DNA of 64,000 nucleotides from Acanthacorydalis orientalis (GCA_034766995.1 CM068315.1:11195010-11259009); one strand, 5' to 3'. Shown: positions 27,321 through 39,271, counted from the first letter of the stretch. Translations and numbers: made by a program. Notes: generated from the sequence alone by a model not told the origin.

Positions 27321-28408
27321 TTTTCGTTCTAAATAATTGCGGTTTTTACGTATAAAGACGCATATATCAGTTAAAAATTATATTTATTAATCAAAATAAA
27401 GACCATTGGCCTACACACGTTTCTTACAACGGGAAATAAGTTTGTTTATTCCTTCAAGATAGAATTCTGGAGTCCTGGAATTAACGAATTCATCGAAAGC
27501 GGTTTGAGTTGGTGCTTGCATTTTGAAAATCTTCTCTCATCCAACACTATTCATTTTTTTTAAAAAATGATAATCTGTCGGAGAGAGGTCTGGTGAATAA
27601 GGTGAGTGAGGTAAGGTTTCATAATCTAGTTCATTTAATTTTTTGTGATATCATCATTAGATTATCATCATTTGTGAGACGTGTAGTCAAGCATTGTCAT
27701 GAAGAAGAATTGATCCTCTTCGATTGACTAATGTTAGTCAATGATGAACGTTTTCGATTGTTGTAGAGAATCCACTTTTTATCACATGTGACAATGCGAT
27801 CAAAGAAGATATCATTTTTGTTATGCAAAAGAAGAGTAGAGCAGACTTCGTATTGCTTGATGTTCGTTTAGTTCGTACGTCATCCATTTATCTAACTCTT
27901 TGTTTTTCTGATTAGGCTCAAATGTCGAACAACAGTTGAATGATCAACATTGAGTTCCTCTGCCACCTCTCGAGTTGTTTTACGTGGGTCCGCTTCGATA
28001 TTGTTTCTTAAATCATTATTGTCTATAGCTGAAGAACGTCCACGACTCTCCTCACCATCAAGGCTTTCGTGTTCATTACAAATTTTTTGAATCAGTATTG
28101 AGATATACTCTCACTAATTGATTCTTCGCCAAAAACAAATTTGATATTTAGAGTAGTTTCTGTTGCTTTACGTCCCAATTTACTCATACAACAAAATCGC
28201 GCGAAGTTGCTTTTTCCATGACTAATTTAAGACATTGTATCCAGAAATACTAAAGGCTCAATAGAATAGACATAAGCTGAAATCAGTAGTGCTAATTTCA
28301 TTTTTTACAATAATGTTCCACATAACTATAACAAAAGATAACGGTAACTATAAAAATCGGTGTCAAACTTGAAATGATAAAAACTGCAATTATTTCAGCA
28401 CGACCTAA
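27321..28408 (-). mobile_element. Near full-length mariner, group A-related (copy A6)
   Basis: 1.09 kb on the minus strand. The right TIR (5' end of the element) reads TTAGGTCGTGCTGAAATAAT as reverse complement. The left TIR is degraded ('cgttctaaataattgcgg'). The interior shows a mariner transposase with many indels, and some internal sequence is missing compared with a 1.28-kb element. Confidence 0.88.
27394..28221 (-). pseudogene. Mariner transposase (A6), inactivated
   Basis: Reading the minus strand, the start region near 28221 is followed by a poorly preserved first helix-turn-helix. The second helix-turn-helix is clearer (HVKQLERWQRNSMLIIQ in one frame; a DPRKTTREVAEELNVDHST-type reading needs frame changes). 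Then come IVTCDKKWILYNNRKRS with the first aspartate, ILLHDNA with the second, and PYSPDLSPTDYHF with the third. The C-terminus contains SRTPEFYLEGINKLISRCKK and ends LYFD-type. Stops and frameshifts occur throughout, and the segment between first and second aspartates is shortened. In the family, this enzyme catalyses cut-and-paste transposition at TA. Confidence 0.8.
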
Positions 28409-28835
28409 TAGAATATAAAACTGTTGAGTTTCGAAAAATTTGGAATATAAATATACCAAACTGTATTATATTCTTTAAGTGCTTTTTATCTTGCATATAT
28501 TACAATTATGGTATTGTATATAAACTCACTTCCATGAATGAATTCTTTTCACTCCATTAAATACAAAGAAAAAAATGATTAACAATTTCGATAAATGGTT
28601 CTTGATCAATTTTGATCAGTTCTTCATATGTATTTCCATGTAGATAACATCATCCTCTGAGTGCCAAGGTATTGAAAATAAGTAATGAATACATTAATTA
28701 TATTGATGCAATGAACACATTCAGACAAATCTAAACTTTCAAACAGATTATAGTTGAAAAATGAATTCGCTTAATCAATCATTGAATTGATCATTGTGAA
28801 AAAATGGAATTGACCAGATTTACCAGAATGAGAAT
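28409..28835. other. AT-rich sequence, nothing specific seen
   Basis: No recognisable gene or element. Confidence 0.5.
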
Positions 28836-29158
28836 ACCGGTAAATATATCTGTGCCACGATGACGTTTCCGCTAACGACAATAAAAATGTATTATCATAT
28901 CAAAATACACCACGTCTATTGACAGATGTGAAGGGTGTGTTCGAATCTCTTAATAATTCACACGAAATAAAACCTCCATCATGCATATATGTATAAAAGT
29001 CGACGTGGCGTGTCAACGTGTTCGTTTGACAAGCGAAGAAATTGGTCGAGTATCGTTTAGATGGACGCCGATATTATATGTATCCGTACGTAGAACGCAC
29101 ACATAGCTCCCGGGAAACCAGCAAATTTCCGGAATAAGCTGTACGGGGGAGTCCATGC

Positions 29159-29210
<52 letters not shown>

Positions 29211-29212
29211 AT

Positions 29213-29271
<59 letters not shown>

Positions 29272-29273
29272 AT

Positions 29274-29313
<40 letters not shown>

Positions 29314-29640
29314 TTATGTATGTATGTACATACATTGACACATGTATATGTATATTCTCTTTCTCCAGCATTGGGCATCGATACAGAGACATACTCGTTT
29401 CGGATGTTCCGCTACGAAGGATGAGCTAGGGTCAAGGGTCAAATACATTTCTCTTTATTGACGCTGGCTATGTCAAAGAAATTGGTTTGCATGTGTTTGT
29501 GCATATAATGGTATTACAGATTTAAAGGGTAACGCAATACTCACTGGCGGAGGGAACTTTGTACAGGTTCAGTTTTTCCGCGCGCTAATCATTCGACGTT
29601 CTGCGTCAAACGTACATGAAATCAATAACAAATAAACAAT
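28836..29640. promoter_or_regulatory. CpG-richer block with embedded microsatellites, possible regulatory region
   Basis: CG dinucleotides are frequent at 28990-29165 and 29380-29600. A direct repeat GGGTCAAGGGTCA (29429-29441) fits a DR1 nuclear-receptor response element. No ORF resembling a real protein was seen. The longest frames are produced by the TA/CA tract. Confidence 0.25.
29165..29335. repeat. Duplicated (TA)n-(CA)n compound microsatellite
   Basis: The block (TA)n-TGTAATACACACAC appears twice in tandem and is followed by a third (TA)n. Overlapping open frames on both strands (up to 121 codons) come from this repeat. Confidence 0.95.
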
Positions 29641-30005
29641 AATATAATACTGATACATTAATGTTATGATAATCCGAGTGAATAGTTTCAGAGGGATGAT
29701 TACGAAGTAAATAAATTAACTCGGTCGATGTTAATGTTAATATGAAAAAAGCTCGTCACGTCCTGTCATTTACTCTGTGTTTAATTTTCGAAATGGCTTT
29801 TATATATATTTGAATTTATCTCTGACGTAATTATTGCTTATAATTATTTTTCTACTTTTCATAATGGTTTTCGTTTTTTTTCCTGTTTTCATTTTTTCAT
29901 TTGCATTATTCTCGTTGTTCATTTTTAGTTACTTGGTTTCAAGCATTTCACGCTTAACATATTTAGAAGAATAATATATGTCCATTAAAATATAAATCGA
30001 TTTTA
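29641..30005. other. AT-rich sequence, nothing specific seen
   Basis: No recognisable gene or element. Confidence 0.5.
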
Positions 30006-30116
30006 TTAGGTTGGTAGAAAAATAATTGCGGTTTATGACCTTTAAAATTCGTATACATTTTTCACTTTTTTGATTTTTCTAGCTGTTTTAAGAGATCCAG
30101 AACTGTTGGTGACTAA

Positions 30117-31125
30117 TGCCTGGTTCACACGTAGCCAGTAGTTTAGTAGAGTATAGTAATTTAGTCAAGTGAACGTATTGTTCAGACGAGACAGGTGATT
30201 TAGTAAAATTTCTTAGATTAAAGCGAGACAAACACGCAGCCATTAGTTTAGTTGAGTCGGTAATCTAAAATCGAGTTTCGGTTTAATGTTAACTTAATTT
30301 TGTAATATATTATTCTGTATATTGTGTAATGTAAATTAATGACTTTCCTTCGCTAAAATGGAACGAAAGAGGCAAAATGTAAAAGGTTAAGCGAGTTCTT
30401 AGATCATTTCTGCCACTTCTTGTTGAGGAAACTGTAATTATTTGCTCTGAAGAACTGGAAAGAACTAACCGTGTTTGCACAAGAAATTGGACAAATAGAA
30501 GAAATGAATTTGGAGCCTACAATTGTCTTTTAAAGGAGTTAGCTACAGAAGATTCAAAAGAGTATTTCTATCCAATCAGAATGACAGAGGAGTGGTTTAA
30601 TACACTACTGAGTAAAATCGAGGTGGTTTTTCAAACGCAGGACACTGTAATGAGGAATGCTATTCTAGATTCCACAAAATTGCAAACGGGAATGTACTTA
30701 GCTACTTGGCGCATTTGTCTGTTTTTATACGACTCACATAATACATTCCACAAACACTCATATATGACATATTATTCAATAAATTTTAATGTAGTGATTT
30801 CAGACCACTTTCCCATTTTCATTCTATGTCACCGTATTATTGTACATTATTGCACCCACTCTACTGAACAATACGTTGATTTCTATGTCTGCACTTTACT
30901 AAAGTACACGAACCTGTCTACAGACGTTTAGTACACAGACAAGTTCACAGAAATGAAAGCCTACTTGCCTGAAAAATAGAATAGACTTCTATTTACTATA
31001 CTTGACTCATGACTGAAACATTCAAGTTCACACTACTGAAATTCGAGTATTCAGACTGATTGAGTACAAAATTTCTCGACCAATCAACTAAACTACTAAA
31101 TTACTAACTACGTGTGAACCGGATT
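30117..31125 (+). mobile_element. PIF/Harbinger deletion derivative nested in mariner A7
   Basis: 1009 bp flanked by the 3-bp duplication TAA (30114-30116 and 31126-31128), characteristic of PIF/Harbinger. The termini share GGTTCACACGTAG followed by AGTAGTTTAGTAG (left) and, as reverse complement, AGTAATTTAGTAG (right). The 5' half encodes the start of a HARBI1-like nuclease. The rest of the nuclease, including all catalytic motifs, is absent, so the copy is non-autonomous. Removing it and one TAA restores the mariner sequence seen in A4. Confidence 0.88.
30358..30715 (+). pseudogene. HARBI1-like nuclease N-terminal fragment
   Basis: An ATG at 30358 begins MERKRQNVKG. After a single frameshift the frame continues VKRVLRSFLPLLVEE, then TRNWTNRRNEFGAYNCLLKE, then EYFYPIRMTEEWFNTLLSKI and DTVMRNAILDSTKLQT. 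This matches the N-terminal region of Harbinger-type nucleases (R-N-E-x-G-A-Y-N-x-L-x-x-E-L, then F-x-x-L-L). Homology stops near YLAT, where such proteins continue YLATGDSF. The remaining open codons to 30931 look non-coding. The DDE catalytic residues are not present. Confidence 0.82.
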
Positions 31126-31589
31126 TAACGTCTAACTTGTGCGACAGCTCTCGAATTGTTATGCATGCTTCTGATTTAACTAACGGCTTCATTTGGTCGT
31201 CATGAACTAGAAAAAGACACCTGCGATCTTCTTCATCTTCAAGATTCTCGTTCCCAGCACAACATTTTTTGAACTATCATTATACTAGACGTTCCTTAAC
31301 AGTACCCATACCAAATCATCGTTTAGTTTACGAGCAGTTTCTGCTACTTTACTATCCGTTTTGAATTCTTACAAAAAATGTTCTTATTTGCTTCTTTCCA
31401 TCTTTAATTCAATAGCCCAATTGAACCAAAATTAATGATAAAACCAAAGTCGATGTTATCAAAATACAGACCGAAAAGTATACTTTAAAATGATGTTAAC
31501 ATGAACACGATGAAATGATACTTCCACTGAAAAAAATTAATGTTAAAATTCAAAGCACAAAAACCGCAATTATTTTCCTACAAACCTAA

Positions 31590-32595
31590 TAATTACTTAT
31601 AACGAAGGTCATTTTTTGACGGAATTTTTATAAAACTTTAAAGTATAATTTTCGAATTGTTCGAATTGTAACATTTATTATTCTATGTACAAAAGGATAA
31701 ATTTAATATTAATGTTAAAATTACTAGTAGAATGTTTTTGATAAACATAATGATTCGTTTAATACGACTCTGAATAGTTTTGACGTCAATGAGCTAGCTT
31801 TATATATTCCTAACGATTCTAATCCTTTAGCTTGTTTGCTCCAATTTAATATAAAAAGTAGTATTATTAAAACATGATTAATGAGTTAGATGTAGGTAAC
31901 TTGTGTGTTTTATATTTTCGAAGCGTTAAGTCGATGTACATAAATAGTGTATCAAGTACCGTTACACCGATCTGCAAAATTTAAGACTCTGCGAAATACC
32001 AATTTTATTTAGTAATTTTATTAAGTTGAAAGCAATCTACTCACAATATCCGATTATTATTTTTATTTTATTTATAATTATTAATAGGATATATAGTATA
32101 ATTACAGTGGATAAATTGGATGGCTCTATCAGCAATTTCTAAGCGTTTGTTCTCAATTAAAATGGGATATTGTGAAGTAAACTCATTTTTTTTAATTATT
32201 TAAAACTGATATAATTTATAATTTCAAATTTAAATTAAACATAAGATTTTATATCTATTTTATACCCACTTGTTATTTTTATAAAGTGTTCTTATTATAG
32301 AACTATTTTTCATTGCATTGAATGTTTTATGATATATTTATTTCATTCTTTCATAATGTCTATTATTAATCTATAAATATTTTTATTAATTAGTGTACTA
32401 TAAAAATATCTTTATTAGTTGAAAATTAATTTTCTCCTTGACTATTTCTCTCTCACTTATTATAGATGTCTAAAATGAATATACAATAATTCCAGTGACA
32501 TTTCAATACGTAGTTTTTTATTAATATTTAAAAATTTGGAAATACGATTTAAAATAAGAAATGTTAATATTTAAAAGTTAGGACAATATTTTATA
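31590..32595. other. AT-rich sequence, nothing specific seen
   Basis: No ORF of note or transposon terminus was recognised. Confidence 0.5.
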
Positions 32596-33397
32596 CGTGG
32601 GTCGTTTGATAAGTTTGATAAAATTCTATGATATTCATTTGGTAATATCATGGCTATCAAGTATCACTTTTCAAACTAGCATAGGTGAAATTTCAGCCAG
32701 AAAAACGCGTTATTCACGTTCTAAATGTTTTAAGTGAGCATTCGCATGGAATGCTGACATAAATGGAAAAAAACGAGCATGTCTTTTCGCGTCGATTCGT
32801 CACCGTGGATGAAATATGGATCTACCAGTACACACTTGAGTTGAAACAGTAGTCAAAGTAGTGGACGACTGGTGAAAGCTCGCCGAAGAAGTCGAAGACC
32901 GTTTTGTCAGCTGGAAAGGTGCTGATCACTATTTTTTGGGATTTCCAAGGAATCATTCTGATCGACTACTTGACGAAGGGAAAAATGATAACAGGAATCT
33001 ATTATAGAACATTATTGAATCGTTTGAAAGAAGAGTTGAAACAAAAACGGACAAATTTGGCGCACAAAAAAGTACTCTTTCACCAGGACAACGCGCTGTT
33101 CCACAAATCGATCGTCGCAATAGTAAAATTGCACGAATTAGGCTTCGAATTGATTCCTCATCCACTCTATTCTCCGGACTTGATCTCGTACGACTTCTGT
33201 TTCTTTCCAAACTTGAAAAATTGTCTCGGTGGGAAGAAATTTTCGTCGAATGACGATATCATCGTCAATGCGTATCTTTCAAACTCGCTGGACCAAGTTT
33301 ATAGCCCTCAATGGAGACTATGTTGAGAAATAAAATAGTTTTTTTTGAAAAAACGGTGTTTAACTTACTTTTTTACCAACTTATCAAACGACTCTCG
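32596..33397 (+). mobile_element. Mariner group C deletion derivative (copy C2)
   Basis: 802 bp. TIRs are CGTGGGTCGTTTGATAAG on the left and CGAGAGTCGTTTGATAAG (reverse complement) on the right, TA-flanked. It lacks the DNA-binding region. It has the best-preserved catalytic domain of the group. It shares the C-terminal deletion junction with C1, C4 and C5. Confidence 0.92.
32763..33326 (+). pseudogene. Mariner transposase catalytic domain without DNA-binding domain (C2)
   Basis: Reading begins near 32763 (MEKNEHVFSRRFVTVDEIWI, first aspartate in VDE). A stop interrupts the linker after YTLELKQ. From 32904 to 33326 the frame is open for 140 codons and contains VLFHQDNALFHKS with the second aspartate and DLISYDFCFFPNL with the third, 34 residues apart. 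All three catalytic aspartates remain. The helix-turn-helix half is absent, and the last codons (SLDQVYSPQWRLC) are out of the true frame because of a C-terminal deletion: the +1 frame reads a mariner-type ending NGDYVEK. Without the DNA-binding half it should not recognise its own TIRs. Confidence 0.85.
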
Positions 33398-33623
33398 TAT
33401 ATTGGACTTCAGTAATCAAAAACGTATTGGTATAGTGAAAGAAGTTATATTAAGTGCTATTGATTAAAAACCAAGCAATTTGTGGAAAGAATTGAAATTC
33501 AAAATCAAGTGTTTTGAGTATTCTATGAATGTCAAAGATTAGTGAAAGATCGAAGACTTGAATTCTAAGAGCTATTCGACACTATAAATAGTGAAATACA
33601 GTAAGGCTTTTGAAGTTTTAACT

Positions 33624-33916
33624 TAAGCTTCGAATTCATTCCTCATCCACCTTATTCTCCAGACTTGGATCCGTGAGACCTCTGTCTCTTCCAAAACTTA
33701 AAAATTTGGCTCGGTGGGAAGAAATTTTCGTCGAATGAGGATGACATCGCCGCCACCAATGCGTATTTTGCAGGAAAGTTACTTTTCAAACGAGATGAAA
33801 AGTTGCTGTACCAAGTATAGCCTTTAATAGAGACTATGTTGAGAAATAAAATCGAATTTTTGCAAAAAACGGTGTTTAACTTGCTTTTTTTTACTATACT
33901 TATCAAACGACCCACT
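33624..33916 (+). mobile_element. Mariner group C 3' fragment (copy C3)
   Basis: 5'-truncated. It starts at sequence equivalent to ELGFELIPHPPYSPDLD and continues to the right TIR ('cttatcaaacgaccc'). Unlike C1, C2, C4 and C5, it retains about 27 bp between AYFA and the terminal region ('ggaaagttacttttc', ESYFSNEMK in the alternate frame). It is therefore closer to the ancestral element there. It lies about 230 bp downstream of C2 in the same orientation. Confidence 0.82.
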
Positions 33917-33959
33917 TATAATGTATTTGTGTATGTATACTTGTATGTATGATGTTTGT

Positions 33960-33965
<6 letters not shown>

Positions 33966-34043
<78 letters not shown>
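33966..34043. repeat. (TA)n microsatellite
   Basis: About 75 bp of pure (TA)n; open frames on both strands are repeat artefacts. Confidence 0.95.
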
Positions 34044-34045
<2 letters not shown>

Positions 34046-34229
34046 CTATGAATATAGATGCGTGCGTACATGTGTGTGTAGTACGAATGTGCTCTGATCT
34101 TTTCAAGTTTGATGTAGTCGAAAAAAATGTTCCAAGGGAAAAAATTCACTTCTGAATACGTGGAAAGCACACATGCAGAATGATAATGGTATTTTGAAAA
34201 CATTGCTCTCCGTCTTTAGTAACGTGTTC

Positions 34230-34930
34230 TTTGATAACAAAGAGACGGTGTTCAACCGATCATGCATACAATAAGGACCGATGAGAACATTCGACGTACG
34301 GACACATCGTTTGATGCACCGTCACCGTCATTAATGAACTCACCGTTCAAACATCGACGTCAATGACCACATGCTCGTCGCGAGTACGCGTCACGTTTCT
34401 GCAGGGTAGCTGCAGCGGCAGCAGCGAATCGTCCTAGACTAGACGACGGATGCAGCAACCTTAATAGTACTGACACCGGTCGTTGTCATGGGAACCCGCA
34501 GCTCCAGCCTCCGATTTATGTGTGTGTACGGTGCGATCCACCCCTCGCGATACTACAACTCCGTAGTCGAGGCCACCCTCTGTCGGTTCCCGCCGGATCG
34601 TCTATATGCATCTTTTTCGCACAAGTTTCCGCATTGTTATATTTGATTCGCGCGCGTCTGGCCAGACGATTACATCTGAAATGTGTCGTTGTGTATTTTC
34701 GTCGCTCTCAGACGCATCGCACGTACATTCGTTGCACTTTGTTCGAACGGGAGCCGGGAATCATTTGGCGATGATGTCGGGGAACTACTCTGGTACGTTG
34801 GTGAAATGAAAATTCCCCTCGCCCCGTCACATAGTGCAGTGCACCCGGAACCGCTCAGCACAGCTCTGGGTTGGTTGATCCTTGCACCGATTGACTCTGC
34901 TCGTGTACGTTGTTTTTGAATCGTACGCTT
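34230..34930. promoter_or_regulatory. CpG island-like block with an X-box-like palindrome
   Basis: The GC content and CG frequency are the highest in this half of the window. It contains GTTGTCATGGGAAC (34482-34495), close to the RFX X-box consensus GTTGCCATGGCAAC. Several overlapping open frames (34520-34919) exist on both strands because stop codons are rare in GC-richer DNA. None resembles a known protein. It is a plausible promoter or 5' exon of a host gene lying outside the window. Confidence 0.3.
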
Positions 34931-35013
34931 GCTACACAGGTGTTTTGTATTTGTTTATCTCCTTTTTTTAATGCATGTGTACATATTGTTTTATTGACAA
35001 TTAACATTGATAT

Positions 35014-35039
35014 GTGCCTGTGTATATATACATATACAT

Positions 35040-35074
<35 letters not shown>

Positions 35075-35080
35075 CAATTT
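35014..35080. repeat. (CA)n/(TA)n microsatellite
   Basis: 'tatatacatatacata' precedes (CA)n and then (TA)n. Confidence 0.9.
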
Positions 35081-35650
35081 AAATAATCGCATACATGAAC
35101 ATTATATTCTCTTTTTCATTTTGTTTCTATATATATTATCAATTAAATACGAATTCAATAACGACTGAATGGTTTCAGTATATAATGTAATATAATTTAT
35201 TTTTCATTACAGTTTTTAATTTATTGTTAATTGTAAAATAACGTTAAAAATGATGAATATTATAAAATTATTTGAAAAAAAAAGTAAAATCTAAATAGAA
35301 TATGTTTTTAATATTCTATTTTGCAATTTTCTATGAAAAGTGTCACGATTATTTAATTAATATACTTATTCAATGAAAAATTTAATAATTAAATAGGCTT
35401 AAAGCATAATGAGTAGAAACATTACTCCAAAAGCAACATAAAAATCATAAAATCAGCTGAATTAGAATTGAATTAAAATAGAATAAATATGTTTCCATAA
35501 AACAAATCATTGCATTTTAAAAATTGAAATAATAAATAATTGTTTGATAATCATATGTGCAATTTTTTTATTATTATTTAAATAAATAACATGCGTATTA
35601 AGGATTAGAGTACTTTTGTAATTGAATATTGCCGATAAACAAATATAAAA

Positions 35651-35714
<64 letters not shown>

Positions 35715-36320
35715 GTTTAATTCAGTTATAGATGAACTGATATCTTAGTTATTGCAGTAACTGTAAACTTTATTTCATTTCTTTGAATATTTTTGAAGGT
35801 AAATTTCACATGGATACGAATTATTTTATACAAACTCTAATTATATGTCCGTGAAGTACTATATGTTTAATAATAAAAATATACAATATAAAATTTTAAA
35901 AACTACAACGTCTAGAAACAATTGCATATGGTTATAATTGAAACATTGTTCAATACATTAATTGTTACATTTATAATATCCACGATCAATCAAGTGTCTT
36001 TAAATCATTACTTCATTTAGTTGATTGTTAATTTGTATATAAAAACCTTTCAAAGTTTTTTCCCATTTTTATTTCTATTAATTGTAGAACTGAAGTTGTG
36101 TTAAAAGGCAAAATCGTGAGCTTTTTATTCGATAAATTTTCAATTTGACGATGCGTAGAATATTAATCTTTAACCTGTTATAAAAAATTGGGTTTAACAC
36201 AAGTAAGGCAAAGAAAAAGTTTTTATAGAGGACAAAGTATTCTCTCTATACTTATTAAACAAGCTCGTTATAAGAATAAATTTTTGAATGGATATATGTA
36301 AACGAAAATCTACATGAACA

Positions 36321-36355
<35 letters not shown>

Positions 36356-36855
36356 ACGTAAAAAAAAATAATGCAAAATATATACTTTTGGACCTATTCA
36401 TTATTAAAGCTAGATCATCCATCTAGAAAATTAAAAAAAAATAAAATTGAAATGAGATCATTTAAAGAAAAAGCCTTAATATTAACTCAAATATTGCATT
36501 TTAAATATAAACTGTTAAGTCTATATTTTATATGTCTTCCTCTTATGGAAGAAAATTATTGGTATTGAACTCTAAAAAAATTCAAAGATTATAAAAAGAT
36601 TTAGTTAACTAGAAGTCAACGGAAAAAAATAGAATTGATATGAAAATAAATGTGAATTATCTAAATATATGAAGAATAAAAATAATAAAAAAAGATATAT
36701 TATAAGAAGAATATATAAGACAACAATAAAACCGTTGATCAAGGACAGACAATAATAAAATCATTGATCGAAAGGAGAAAAAATGAAGAGATTCAAAAAG
36801 ATATTAATAAATAAGTAGGATGATAGATAACAATATTAAAAAGGTTTTTGCTTTG

Positions 36856-36922
<67 letters not shown>

Positions 36923-37703
36923 TGTTTTTTTGTTGTTTTTTTTATGTTTTTAAATATTTTATATATAGACATCATGCTTTGTATAACATAATAATCTCTT
37001 AAACATATCTGATTTAATTGAAACTCAATATTGAAATGGAAAATAATAATAATTAAATATTTTACTTTTATATTTTTGTAAAATTTTCAAAGACTATTCA
37101 TATGAAATTTTCATGAAAAAAGTATAGAATTAAATATGAAAAAGACAGATTGCACACGTTCATATTTCAAGTGTATCGTATCGTTTATGATTCTGTCAGA
37201 ATTTTAAGTAAGACACGAAATTGCGAACAAATTACTCTAGAGAGTATGTTTATTTGTAACGTGGATAATGTATTATTTATGAAAAAACATTCCGAATTTA
37301 TGTACAACACAGACAGACATTATGTTACAATACAGACAGTCCGTTTATGTTTGCAAAAACAATTAACTTTCTCTTTATTAATTTCGCAGAACTGATCTTT
37401 CATATAATTTTTGGTTTTCAGTTACGATTGGTTTTCTTAATTAAGTTCCGTGGTGAGTTTTCAATTGATTTTTTTTTGTTTTTAATTAAATGGAAATTCT
37501 GTTTCGATTCTCATCTGTATACTGTTTCTTATTTAATAAAATTTCAACTCTCTTCTTGTTATTATATTTTTAATAATTGATACAAAAATTCCACCAATCA
37601 GCTATTAGGAAAGTATTTTATTTAAATACAAAATTTTGAATTTTTTTTTGTGATGATGGTTATTAATCTCGATGTTAATAAAAATAATTTCAAACGTTCT
37701 CTT

Positions 37704-37753
<50 letters not shown>

Positions 37754-38004
37754 ACACGTATACTGGCAACAGAATTCTAAATTATTCGAATTGTGTATAT
37801 AAAAAAAGTATACTGTACTTTTTTATACAAGTAATTTACGGTTAAATGCTTTGTAAATATAAACATTTTTAATATAATATTTTGAATAAAGTGATTTTTT
37901 TGATTTATCATTATATATATATATATTAAATTAAAAAAACTATTTAATTTAGATTTGCTTAAATATATGAAATTATTGTATGAAATAGTTTATTGAAAAC
38001 AATA
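35081..38004. other. AT-rich sequence with several (TA)n tracts
   Basis: (TA)n tracts lie at about 35653-35712, 36321-36351, 36858-36921 and 37707-37750. Open frames (36371-36568, 37150-37395, 37347-37580) are not recognised and have AT-driven composition. No element termini were seen. Confidence 0.6.
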
Positions 38005-38215
38005 GTATGCTTTCACACAAGAATTATTTTTTCCCTCCACAAATCACATTTTTCGAGTCATTGCACAGATATGTTCAATAATTTAGAATTTCATTGCTTA
38101 TGTGTATTTCAATGAGAATACTATAATCTTCAGAGCTCCATGTTTTAGGAAAATCTTTTTCCTTCTTCTAAGATTTTTTACCTTGTACCTTGATGCTCGT
38201 CATTGAAGGTGATTA
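38005..38215 (+). repeat. Dispersed repeat R, copy 3
   Basis: 'gctttcacacaag', 'tatgttcaataatt', 'tatttcaatgagaata' and 'cagagctccatg' align with copies 1, 2 and 4. This copy is uninterrupted at the site where copy 2 carries mariner C1. Confidence 0.5.
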
Positions 38216-38539
38216 CATAATCATCGGTATTAGTATAAAAAATATTATAATGATTCATTGAGCACTTTTGACCAGAATTTTTTTTTGTGATTTATGGAAT
38301 CAAAAAATAGATTATTTGTGAATGTTAATTTATGTACAGTGTTGTGTACAGAACTGTATTGTGATAATAGCAATTATTTCATATTCTCAATATGAAAATG
38401 TTTCACGTTTATATCAATACGAGTATATTGTTGACGGGATTTGAATACTCATGAATAATTATTAGTTTATTCAAATAAAATTAAAATGATTTGTCTAAAT
38501 ATAGAAAATTTATAAATATCCATATTAAAAATAGACTGA

Positions 38540-39103
38540 AAAGGTTGTTAGGAAAATAATTCCAATTTTTATTTTCTGAATTCTGACCTTATTTTTTTCA
38601 ATCAAATTATTATTTCATCGTGTTCATGTTAATATCATTTTAAAGTTCATTTTTCGGTCTATAATCTAGTAATATCGACTTTCGTTTTATTATTAATTTT
38701 TCTTTAAAATTAGGCTCTTGAATTAAAGATGGAAGAAGCAAATGAGAGCATATTTTTCATAACGGGTTCAAAACGGGTGGTAAAGCAGCCGAAACTGCTC
38801 GTGAACTAAACGATGTTTTTGATGTGGGTACTGTTAAAGACCGTACGGTTAATGGTGGTTCAAAAAATTTCGTGCTGGGGACGAAAGCCTTGAAAATGAA
38901 AAAGGTAGCAGACGTCCTTCTTCAGTTCACAACGATCAACTGAAAGTGGTAGTTGAATCAGAACCAGGCACAACAGTTCGAAAGTTTGCACAAAAGTTAG
39001 ACGTTATTCATCTAACAGTTCTGGACAACTTAAAACCACTTAAATTGAAATACATATATGAATTTAAAGGTCATAAACAGCAATTATTTTTCTACTAACC
39101 TAA
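38540..39103 (+). mobile_element. Mariner group A deletion derivative (copy A8)
   Basis: About 564 bp. The left TIR is degraded ('ggttgttaggaaaataatt'), the right is well kept ('tttttctactaacctaa'). ATG at 38729. The DNA-binding region is readable with frameshifts (GGKAAETARELNDVFDVGTV, then SFVHNDQLKVVVESEPGTTV and VIHLTVLDNLKP). Then comes a direct jump to the 3' end, with no catalytic domain. Confidence 0.9.
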
Positions 39104-39240
39104 TAATTATAAATAGAACGTATTTTTATTATATATTTTTAGTTGAACTGAATTTAACAATTTTTATTTATGTACTTTTTTAGAGTGTATAATTGTCGGG
39201 TATTATGAGTATTAAATAATATATATATATATATATATCT

Positions 39241-39271
<31 letters not shown>

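Larger units (their letters stand above)
30006..31589 (-). mobile_element. Mariner group A deletion derivative (copy A7) hosting a Harbinger element
   Basis: TIRs are TTAGGTTGGTAGAAAAATAA on the left and TTAGGTTTGTAGGAAAATAA (reverse complement) on the right, TA-flanked. Excluding the nested insertion (30117-31125 plus 3 bp) the element is about 570 bp, like A1, A2, A4 and A8. It retains only the DNA-binding region. The insertion lies within the second helix-turn-helix codons. It has the same catalytic-domain deletion junction near 30060-30090 (minus strand). Confidence 0.92.

Noticed and set aside
29013..29429. Possible secreted or cysteine-rich repeat protein from frames around 29.0-29.4 kb
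   Set aside because: The cysteine and valine runs come from the CA/TG microsatellite (CVCVCV).
33652..33915. Minus-strand 87-codon open frame across C3
   Set aside because: It is the antisense shadow of the mariner C3 catalytic-domain remnant on the plus strand.
34520..34919. Open frames in the CpG-rich block at 34.5-34.9 kb
   Set aside because: Several mutually overlapping frames on both strands with no similarity to known proteins.
37150..37580. Two overlapping plus-strand open frames of ~80 codons
   Set aside because: No recognisable domain, AT-driven composition rich in F, L and I, and no evidence of splice sites or conservation.
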